Assembly (NCBI GenBank): GCA_914767715.1
Contig: OU612070.1
Span: 8,389,501-8,449,500 of the forward strand
DNA: 60,000 bases
Direction of reading: 5' to 3'
Source of the DNA: Membranipora membranacea
Lineage: Eukaryota; Bryozoa; Gymnolaemata; Cheilostomatida; Membraniporidae
Below, one piece after another: positions 21,793-32,800 of this stretch. The notes beneath the pieces are model-generated. The model was not told the origin of the DNA and made no database searches. It saw only the letters and a list, made by a program, of their open reading frames with translations. Both the position numbers and the translations under genes were made by a program. Each line of letters opens with the position of its first letter. The first letter of the stretch is position 1.

Positions 21793-23084
21793 AGTAGAGT
21801 TCATGGACAAGAAATTGAGATGAATAATGTTGTCTACATAAGCCTCTCATAGAATTCAACCGGCAATCATGTTTGTACCAATCACTCAAATGATAAAACC
21901 GAAAATCACGTCTATAGCTTACCTTCATAATGTTGAAATATGGTAACTTGATATGCAGATAAATGGTAACAGTATTCATGACTAACACCGAATCATCATG
22001 AAATTTTAATTGACTTTAAAGCTTTTCTTATATTGATGATGGTATCTCAATACCCAAAGCCCTGTCTGCAAGACCAATCCCTCCTACCAAGCCAAAAAAA
22101 CTTGAGCGTAGTATTCAAATTGAATGAATGGTTTTCACAAATATATTTTATTTTGAGACCGATCACTGACTATTTGAACACCAAATGAGATGATGCTGTG
22201 ATGAGAAAACTATAATGAATTCAATTAATCTCAGGACTTAATTTGTTTTGAATATTGTTCTGCTTTTTTTGCAAAGGACCATCTGGGCAGTGATGTACAA
22301 ATTGATTCAGAGACTGGAATTGATTCAATTCAACTCACCATTATAACTGAATTTTGAGTTGAATCTAGTCTCTAGCTCTCAAGGCTGAATTGAACCTGCT
22401 TCTAATTGATGACTGAATCTGCTGAATTGGGAATATCTCCAAACAATTCGCCAATCATCTATACCTATGAATAAATTGCAAGGGACTGAAGACCCTGTCT
22501 TCTCAAGCAAAATATTTTTTTGCTTGGTAGTGGAAGGCTTGTAAGTCCAGTCTTTGCCAACAATTGTACTTAGGGAGCATGGCTTAGGAAATTTAGAATC
22601 GAATTGAGTTATAATAAATGGTGACTAAATTGTATCTAGTGCATTGCGAGAGTTTGTGGAATTGAATTCAATGTGAATCCAAGGAATGTTAGCTGAATTT
22701 GAAAATGAATTGAGGCAGTGAATCGATATCATTGTACAATTTTTTTTTGTGTAATTAATTTCCAGGTACGTGGGTACCGAGGGAAAATGAAGTAGATGTG
22801 TATCGATCATTATGACATACAAATCCAGCATCAATGAATCTCAAATTGTCTTTTGTATTGTGCTGCACTTTTTGACAGAACATATAATATAGGGTTTTAT
22901 ATTTAATAAAAGTAGGGATTCAAGCAGGTTTTTTGTTGGTGTTTGTGCACTCTAGGCACACTGGTACCTAACAAAAAGAAGGTAGATATTTGTTGGCTTT
23001 GTGCCAATCACATGCAGGTGTGAAGTGATTCTGACTTGTTACTAAACAAAGTAGTATCGGGTTTGAGCAGCTCAGCTACCAATA
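21793..23084. other. Spacer upstream of the longer receptor gene, no gene seen
   Basis: It is AT-rich with many ATTCAATT/AATTGAAT words near 22,290-22,720 that look like low-complexity drift. The last 120 bases before the receptor start match the flank at 8,490-8,575 (GTGTGAAGT.ATTCTGACT.GTTACT). The receptor duplication therefore includes the presumed promoter-proximal sequence. Confidence 0.5.
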
Positions 23085-26000
23085 ATGGGTTCAGGATACA
23101 GCATTTCAGTTACTCTCCTTCTAGCTTTTTTATTACTTGGTAAGTTGATGTGTATAATGGTTTACTTGTCAGTGTTTTTGACATGGTAAGGTTTAGTTTA
23201 AGCGCTCAAACGGTGGCGAGATGCTGGTAGAGGCATTTCATTATCAACCACTTTCTGGTTGATAATGAAATGCCTCTACCAGCATCCCGCCACCGTTTGA
23301 GCGCTTAAACTAGGTAAGGTTCATTTTTGTGCTGAACTGAGTAGCAACCACATACTTTCACATTGATTCTACGCTTCAGAATGCTCAACAGCTGTTGATT
23401 CTGTTTCTGCAATCCTGAAGCTATGGCTTTATGTTCAGGTCTTTTTTTGCTTATTGTCTATGGAAGACTACATTACTTTACCCAAAATATGCAGTTGCAT
23501 TTTGTATGACCAGATTGTAGAATTGATTGAATTGACTTGAATGCTAAAATGCTGTCATTGGTTGCCTTTCCACACCAGTAGCACACTGCACAATTTTTCT
23601 GTTGGCCTCAAAGGGTTGTCAGTGATCAATGATTTTTTATCATTCCAGGACAAACACTATCGCTACCTTGTGATTGGACAAACAACACAGGGAGACTGAT
23701 ACCACAGATCTCTTGTGATATTGGAACAGTGACTGTCAGTTCAGAGGCTGACTGTAGAGATCAATGTATGACTCAGACATCATTTATCTGTGCTGCCGTC
23801 AACTGCAGACTCAGTGATAAGAGCTGTGAGCTGCTGACTGAGAATAATGAGACTGCTACGGTGGGGACAACACAAACAGAATAGGAATATTTCACTAGGC
23901 CGCTGTGTGCAGGTAAGACAGCTTTATGCTGGTGGCTAGTGGCAGTACACTTGTTGCTACAGTACTCTAGTGACTACATTACTGGCACCAACATTTCTCA
24001 CCAGTACTCAGTACTGGCCAGTACTAGAACACTTCAAATCCTGCGGCTGGGCCTAGCTGATTATCATGACCAAGCTTCGGCAGACAGGTTTCAACCTAGA
24101 TTATACTATTGTGGCATATATGATATCCTCCATGCTGAAGCTGTACCAGTCCTTCACTTCCTTAATCTAGTTTGATCCAATTCATCTGCGTCTTCGGTCA
24201 CTTGCAAGCTCAAGGGAAGAAAATCAATGTTCGGTATTGTACGTTCAATTAGGCAAAACTAAATTGATTTCGTTCTTCTCTGTAAAGTGCTTATTTGGGT
24301 ATATTCATCATCATCTAACCAGATGAACTATTTTTGTGTTCTATAACAGGTATATGGTTTCCTTGGATTGCACAGCCAGGTAGCTACAATGGAAACACTG
24401 GTGAGTTGATAGTCAAAGAAAATATAACGTCTCTAAGAGGGTGTATGGATGAGTGTATGAAGACCTCCCCTACACAGAACAGCTGTGACTCTATAGTCAT
24501 CTCTAATACAGAGCAGCAGGGAAGATGTAGACTGACCAATCACACAGTTCTACCAGAAGTTCATTTCCATACAAGTATTTCAGCAGACCATTTTGGTACC
24601 TAGGTATGTAGGCAATAATATTGCTTCGCATATCTATAGAATATATACTAAATTAGGATATTGGGCAGCATTGAGGGTTTAAAAATGAATTGGGCATTTG
24701 CTATTTACAGTTTGGTTTTGCTAGATTTACTTAATGCCAGATTGAAAGTTTCATCTACGTGAAGATTTATTTTTTCAACGGAGTTAGCTGCAAGACTTGC
24801 GTCTGGCCCCTCACAAATCATACTAGGTTGTCCAAATGTCATTTGAGGTAGACAACCTTACATCTTTGTACGAAGAATTATTTCCTCAAACTTGAAAAGA
24901 AAAAAATATTACACATGGTTTTACTTTCTCATTGAAGGGATTGAGGTGATGTTTTTTAAGTCAAAGGATAACTTTGTATACATTAAACTTAACTCTTGAT
25001 TTCATCTGCAATTGGAATTGATTCTTTCGGTTGTGTAATAAATTTGTGGATGGAAAGTATCAGTATGTTTGTTTCGAACCATACCCTTAATTTATTGTGA
25101 GAATCAATACATGACTTAGAAATTCAATATCTTTTGAGAGACCCAATCCTGGGGAAATCGGATGAAAAATACGCTATTTTTTATCCGGATTTGCTTTTAG
25201 GAAATTCTCATGGTGTCTATGGCAGAGATGACCTGATTGATAGATTTTCTAATCCTGATAGAAAATTTTATGGCTTTCAAAGTGTCACAATCAGGGGAGA
25301 AGGATATTTGACTGGATGGCAATACTTTCTACGAGCAGTAGATGTACAGTGCAAAGATTCATCTTATGTCACTGTCTTTGGTAAAGGTAATGGTAGATTA
25401 AACTATACTCACATGGCAACTACACATCTAAGGCCGAATGATCCGAATTAGAGTGGTATAAACTACCAATTTGTACAGAATGTACTTATTCCAGTGCAAC
25501 CTGGAGATGTGATAGGGTTATATACTATGGACTGCATTCCGGAATATTCCAAGCACCTTGTTTCTGCTACCATATCAGGAAAAACTGAACAACTCAAAGT
25601 CAACATATGGGGGCCGCTCATACGTACAACACCTTTGCATTCTTTCCTTAGCTTTGACCGGCTAAACTGGAACGTCTCGTTGAAAGCATACACATCAGGT
25701 AAGAATCGCTCTGTTTTGAACTCGCTTGCAGTTATTAGCTGTTCTCCATTGTCAACAGTATTTGATGACACATTTTCCAAATTCTGTCACTTAGACTTGT
25801 TGAATGTTGTCTAAAATTTGAATATCAAGCTTATTATACCATTGCTTATTCAGGGGTTGGTGCTTGGCATCATTTTAGGGCTTGAAAAAACTAACCAATA
25901 CTGGAGACAGTCCCAACATATGGTTAATAAATCACCCCCTCTTTCTGTTACTTTCATTCAGGTTTTGTCAAGCTGAGTCTCCCTCCAACCACAACCCATC

Positions 26001-29000
26001 AAGGTCTGCAACCAGGTCAGATAAAAGTGGTCCTTCCTAAACAAGATCTTCCTGGGTCACAGCTTGGCGCGGTATTCTACAACATTACCTGCTACCCAGG
26101 CTATACAAAGAGTGACCTTGTACCGGTGGATGTGACTGAATAGGTCATGAAGGGGTTAGATGTCACTAAAAAGAATTATGTAAATGTGACAGTCATTCGA
26201 AACTTCAAAGGGCAGGAGCATGTGGAAGATGAGAATCAAACAAAATTTTTCTGTGCAGGTAAATCATAATCCATTCAAAACTTTCAACACACAGCTAACA
26301 ACAAAGATTACCCTCTGCTAGGAAAAAAAAGATTGATAAAGAAACATTTCTACCACAATCGATCTTTTATTAGCTCTTTATATTTTATGCTTGCCATTTT
26401 GTCCACATTCCTATTGTTCGTGTGGCCTAAGATTGATCATAACGCACCCTAATCACTAAAATCATTTTCTTACTTTAGTCAACAAAGCTTAGAGCACTTC
26501 CAGCCTATGTAGTGATGTTAAAACACCTTCAAAACTAGATTAGTTGATATTCAATGCTGCATGAGTTGAACCAGCCAGCACATACTGTTATTGTTGTTTC
26601 AGAGAGACGCAGATTGGATCGACCTGAAATTCGAATCTTCGCTAATGAAGACAATACTAAGACTTTCTCTCTAATATTGTTTCCTGTCAACATAACATGG
26701 GTAGGTTTATGTATGCATGGCTTTTTCTTTTTCTCGGACAATTGAGCGATGCACTGGACTGAACCCCATAGATAAACGACTGTCGTAAAAATTTCCCATT
26801 AAATAACTGAATGACTGAAAATAGCGTTATGTACAGAAAAATGAGCCCTTCAAGCGTATAAAGGAGAATTTGAGGATTTTTTATTATTTTGGTTTGTAAC
26901 ACCAATGGACCTGGTAACACTGACTTCTCTTGTACTCCTAATAAAAAGTTCTTCTCATTTATTTTGGATGGCATATTGAGACATAACAAATCCTGGTTTT
27001 ATAGATGAATGTGCCGAGGCAGTGTTGATTGAGCATCAGGGCAGGAACACAACATATTCAACTCCTTTGCCAGCTGTGATCACACTTAACGTGATATATC
27101 GCCTTTTCAGTTTCTCAGGAACTACTTGTCCCGTCTCAAAAATTCTTTCACTTTGATAGTAGTCTGACTTATTTTTAATATCCCTATTTTTTCTTAACCG
27201 CATGATTATAACTTGATTAATTGTGCATTAACTATAATACATTGAAAACATATAGGCAGCAATTGGCAAAATGATGCAGTAAATTACGTTATGCAAAATG
27301 GTGATGAAAATCTGTGCATTATTACATGCAAAGCACATTGTGTACAACAATGGAAAACCTTTTTTGGGTGATTGTTTAGCATCGAGAGAGAAATATTTAT
27401 GCTCATAACTTCTCTACTATTGAATTTATCATCAAACGCCACGATCAAAACCTCGGAAAAACTCTCTCGTGTAATGTAAGTTGGTGTGTATGACATGTTG
27501 TTTAACCTATTTTCAGTTTTTTGGCTGGAAAGGAGTGCATGTTTTGGACCAAATAAAGCTAGTTTAGCCACAAAAATCCAAATATCTCAAGATGTAAAGC
27601 CATAATCAATAATCGCTTCGAACAAAATCTAGACAATCTCCTGCTGTTCATCATGCTGACAACAAATTTGACTGACATATTTCTGAATTTCTAATTTTTG
27701 GCTAGAAAATTTTGTTCAAAATTAGTGAAAATTTGGGTTATTATTTGTTACAGTTGTGACAACCAGGATCTGTAATCTGGTAAGATTATTGATGGAAGTG
27801 ACAGTGCAAGACCAAAATGGTATAACAAGTTCAAAATTTTAGTTTCTGCATTATTGGGGTCACATGTAATGAGGGGTCAGAAATGGCCCTTTTACTATTG
27901 CAAAAATCAAGTTTAAGTATCGAAGACAGGAGGCCTAAAAATATGAAGTATATGAAGAAATCAAATACCTCAATAGCAAGGCACAGAGGGCTCAATTTAA
28001 AAAGGGCACTTTTTGCCCCAAAATGAACTTGCAGTGGTCACTGCGACTCAACGTCAAATATTTGGGAGGTTTCAACTGTGAAAATGACTATAAGACATGA
28101 TCCCCAATACAATATTAAAAAGTTTTAAAAAGCAATATATCACGTTAATGAGACTTAATTTCAAAATACATTGGTCTATACTTACACCATGTACCTGAGA
28201 CTAACTGATGGACTTGAGATGATTTACTGGGATGGAGAGCTTGATCTCACACCTTCACCTGTAACAGAAGGTACAGCGAGTATAAAGAATGGTTTTGAAT
28301 TTCCTTTTTTAGGTCATATTATACATCAATGGGGACATCGATGGGGCTGAAATAATATTATGTATTGAGTTTCACTGAATTCCATCAGTCATTCCATGGT
28401 CCGGAAGTAATATATGTCCTCTTCCAAGTCTGAAAGTGAAAGTGTTTTGCCACTAATATGGTTCCAAAATTTAATCAAAGAAGAGATGGGGTCAAGTCAC
28501 AAACTATATCAATCATGTTACTCTTGTTGTACAAAAAATCCTTCAAACAACTGAAGAATCTATAGGCCTATCTACCATCAACATAGCCATCGTCTCCGGT
28601 TCTGCTGCTGCTGTACTGGTGGTACTAATTGTTTCACTGCTTATAGCTTATATTATGAGACTCAGGATCAAGTCGAACAAATGTAACACTCATCAAAGGT
28701 AACTCTCAACTGGTTAAAATATCAACACGACCACTTAATACCGCATCACAGCCCAATCCCCACTGATTCATGAGACAGAGACGCCACTTTAGTAATTTCC
28801 CTTTTCATGGTACTAATTATTACTATTTTCTACATTGCTACCTATCACCTGATTCTCAGAAATGAGCAACCCAATTTATAGCAGAAACCCATGATTGATA
28901 TCTTTGTTTTGGTTGGTTATTTAGATAGATTTCTTAGGCATTGTTGGTTATAGTCTGATACATGCTTAAAATACTAAAGAAAACGAAGCAAAACTCGAGT

Positions 29001-29318
29001 TGAAGGGTGAGGCTCAGCCGATTGTGTGGCCTGTTACAAATAGTTGCTTGTGATCAGAATAACTCAATTGTCACCATCTTGCATGAAGATTGTATTATAG
29101 TTTAATACAAGATGGGATCAATTCTGTCTTTTGCAGCATAACGTATGTTTCACTATTATGTGTTTTACTTTAACAGCCAGGGAACATCTGATAGACAAAT
29201 CCCATCTCATGATAAGAGACCGGTTCATACTCATGAACTGGAGATGGATAATGATGCCTACACTCACCTCTCAAATGGAACAACTGATGATAGCCATGAG
29301 TACAGTAGGCCTAGCTAG
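23085..29318 (+). pseudogene. PAN/apple-domain type I membrane receptor, long copy with three in-frame TAG codons
   Basis: A multi-exon gene with phase-1 introns in its extracellular part. Exon 1 (23085-23139) is a signal peptide, MGSGYSISVTLLLAFLLLG. Exons 2 (23649-23912) and 3 (24350 to 24574 or 24603) encode PAN/apple-like cysteine domains. Exon 4 (25120-25698) is a beta-rich extracellular domain with LIPVQPGDVIGLYTMDC. Exon 5 is 25962-26258; exon 6 begins 26601 with a FN3-like stretch; exon 7 begins about 27005. An exon ends at 28270. Exon 28566-28698 is the transmembrane helix (AAAVLVVLIVSLLIAYIM), and 29177-29318 is the tail with NDAYTHLS and SHEYSRPS. TAG interrupts the frame at 23882-23884, 25449-25451 and 26141-26143. 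Exon 3 is out of frame unless the donor at 24575 is used. It is most simply a recent pseudogene, but splice sites and frames elsewhere are intact; RNA editing or an allelic variant is possible. The ligand is unknown. Confidence 0.65.
23194..23312. mobile_element. 119-bp hairpin MITE with 9-bp target duplication
   Basis: Two 57-base arms with one mismatch surround a 5-base loop (CTTTC). The ends are TAGTTTAAGCGCTCAAACGG and its complement. Perfect GGTAAGGTT duplications flank it (23185-23193 and 23313-23321). Intron 1 of the truncated receptor copy has no such hairpin. A 9-bp duplication is typical of Mutator-like transposons, so a MULE-derived MITE is likely. Confidence 0.93.
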
Positions 29319-29641
29319 ATACTAGCATATACATTTGAACATCGAATAGCCTGTCTACTACACTATCATGTTCAGAATGGTTTGCTGTTTCTGAATACTC
29401 AAAGACAAATAAGATAGTCATAGTACATTTTTCTAAATAGATTTCATGGTGAAGTGTGTGGACCGTTTTATTTCCCTATGGATTTACCAACTCCTAACAA
29501 GACAACACTGGCACCACTAAATACGTATCAAGATGCAATTAACCTTCACCAGTACGCAACATACACAACAATAGAAATCCTAGATATGAACTTTGGATCT
29601 GCACCACAGGGCAGTCAGTAGCCCCTCCACCCCATGGCTGC

Positions 29642-29647
29642 AATAAA
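29642..29647 (+). promoter_or_regulatory. Possible polyadenylation signal of the receptor gene
   Basis: An AATAAA hexamer lies 324 bases after the receptor stop codon. A second one is at 29835-29840. Confidence 0.4.
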
Positions 29648-29899
29648 CTGAATTAAGTTGAGAAGCTATTATAATCTCAAAGAAAATGCTTAATTTTTGT
29701 TATTGAAAGCAATAATATTGTTTTTGTAGATGATTTTGTAACTGAGATGACTGTTTATACATTAAGATTGACACAACAAAATACAACTGCTTCGATTCTA
29801 GAAAAAATTATTTTATACATCATTTTATTCCAATAATAAATTTATTTGGGGAGTACGGATATTTGTGTTACTGAAACAAAATGGTGGTAGAGAGTTGGT

Positions 29900-32800
29900 T
29901 ATTGAAATAATTAAAATTTTCAAATTTAACATTTATTTATAACATCCAAATTTAGAACGAGTACATCATTACGCATCAAATATCAAAATAAAACTTTTGT
30001 GGTTGTCTTCCACTTTAAACATATTCATATATATAAATATATATTAGTTATACACTCATGAAGCCGGCAACAGATTTTCATTTTGAACCTAGACTATCCA
30101 ATGCGAGACTTAGTAATATGAAGCACTATTGTAAGTTACCGAAGTAGTGATGTAGTGAACTGGGAAACTCTCAATGCTGGAAAAAGCGGCAGTTTTGGCA
30201 GAATCAGTTTTCAACTTTCATGCACAACAATTTGATAAATGGGCGGTCATACGGATATCGATTTAATACGTATCAATATACATACACTGTATTATCAAAA
30301 GGATACTACTATGAGCGTGTAATTTTTTGACAATAAAATTTTCTGAATTTGGGTCACAGCCTGTGAACACTGGAATTTATTCCTCTCTCCCAGGAATTAC
30401 TACTGAAGATTGATTACACTATGCCAAGGGTAAGATTATCTCAGCTCATTCTCTGCAGTGGTATATATTAGGATAGTAGGTTTGTGATAAATCCTTGTTC
30501 AGATGTTAATAAATAAGCTTCTCATCATGATAATGGCTGCTAGGGTAGCCCCAAAAAGCATTCTGATATGTAGTTCTTTAACAGCAAACAGGACATGATG
30601 GTTCGAGCATTGCATTATACCTTGGTAGTCAGGACTATGATGTGAACACAGTGAATACACCTGTGTAAAAGCATTAAGACCTGAGAACTAGCAAACGAAT
30701 TGACGGAAAAAGCTTAGCGGTCAGGCACCTGTTTAACAGCAGGCTGGTGGGCAGGCAGTGCATCATTTATGAGGTACCTTGGTGTTCTAGCCAAAAACAA
30801 ACCTGCAGTTCCATCCTGTCCAAGAAAATTCAAGAACGCACCCCAACTGAATTTATTTTTTTCGTGTTTTTCACAGAATGAAAGGAATTGTGGCCATTGG
30901 AACCATGAATATGATTGGAAATCTAAATTGATAAATATTACAGATTGGCCTCAATCCATGAAAATTAAAAACTCCTATTCTATATTATTTAGAAGAAATA
31001 GGGTCGATCCAAGCTATTGAAGACCGTGCATGCGACTCCAGAATTGGCGTGACAAATATAGGAGAGGTATACACCCGAGGGTGCTGGGGGCTGGCACAAT
31101 CATCAATGAAAGCTCCCCCAGTGGGTCTCGAACCCACAACTCCTGCGGCACTAATCGCCTGGCTGTGAATAGCAAGCGCGCTAACCAATTGCGCCATCTC
31201 ACCATCCCCAGAAAAGAATGGGTCGATGGCGCTAATTAGATGGCCCGCTATTCACTACTCGGAGTTGTGTTCTCTCATCCCACAGCACATTCCAATCCAC
31301 CATTGCCACCCTATGAAACACAGCTTACGTGTTAGGGTTATTGGCCTTACATGGCCCATTGCTGGGACCCCTTGTAGTTGGTTATACCGTTATTTATGTA
31401 AAATAATGCAGGCATTATATCAATGGTTACATGTTTTACTGATCAGGAATGATAATTATGTTGAAGCTGCAGTTGGCTACAAAAATGCTTACTTTCAGAG
31501 AAATCAATCTGTCATTGTTAATATAGTGTCAAGTTACTACAATTTGACCTTGGGCGCAAGTTTGCGTTAGCGTGATAAACATACCATCATTTATGTGAGA
31601 TGTTACAGATTTTCATATCCCATACGAAATCTGTTGAAGGGTCGTTTAATATTTTTTTTGGGTAGGCTTCCTGGATATATTTTTGCCTCACTCATTACGT
31701 AAACTATAAAATGCTTTTGTTTCAGATAAATCTGTTCTACCATTGTTAATATATTGTTAAGTAACTACAGCTTGATCACTTATGCAAGTTTACTTTAGCT
31801 TTCTTGATAAACGCAAGCAACAGGGGGAGCCCTCACTATGTATGTAGCTACTCCAGACACCATTATGAATTTCCAACTAAAATTTAGTTCCTCACTTTCT
31901 ATCATCGCAGCTTGTATTTGTATAGCTGGTATCATTACAGTTGGGTTTACGCTTTTGAATAAGCTTTTTAGAACGCATGGTAGAGCAGTGCAGTGTCGTC
32001 TAGCCTTAGCTATAATGGTAAAATCATAAGTGATTAGGATCATTATCATTATATACTAGGAGATGTCTGCTGTTGCTTGTTCTCTCTTAATACAGCGGCA
32101 AACAATATATTGAAATGGGGCTACATTGAAGAGGTATTTACGAAGCGGATATAGAAAGAACTCTGTCAAAGATAAGTATAATTGTTACAAACATTCTGCG
32201 TTTTGTTTAGGCTATATTCAGGTTTTGCACAACTGCTTGAAACACAGTGGCAAGGCACATTTTATGATGATCAGTTTTCGAAAGTCTAGAGTTTGTGAAG
32301 TTGAATTGCTATTCTTGATCACAATTGAAATTGATCACATTTTTGTTAATTTCCATCAGAGTACTTGACCAAATCTTCAATCATAGGCATAAGGTGTATG
32401 TCCCATCTGGGCTTTACAGGTCTCGGACATGACCAACTTTAAACAAGCAAGTTGATTTTACATTGTAAAGAACAACTTGAGTTACAGGGCCCAAGCAGAG
32501 TGACCGGGCATTTCATCTACCTTGCGATTAGAGGGGTGGCCATTTTCACAATTATTATTGCTGCTTATTTTTGTGTATAAAAGTGTAGTCCTTGGTGCTA
32601 CCATTGCATGATTACCACAACCTTGATGGAGGAGATTCCTACTGTAGGGGTTGTTTCAGCAATGACCTATCATTCACACTTGAATATCTAGTGATGGCAG
32701 GCTATCGGTAACTGAACAGCTGTGGCATTACTAATGAATTCGGAAAGGTTGTCAGCCCAATGATTTGAAGTATTTATCCATCATTATTCTGAAATTGAGT

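Noticed and set aside
31838-32029. Hydrophobic open frame that could be a membrane-spanning exon
   Set aside because: No matching partner exon, no family resemblance, and the opposite strand is open over the same bases. The coding evidence is too weak.
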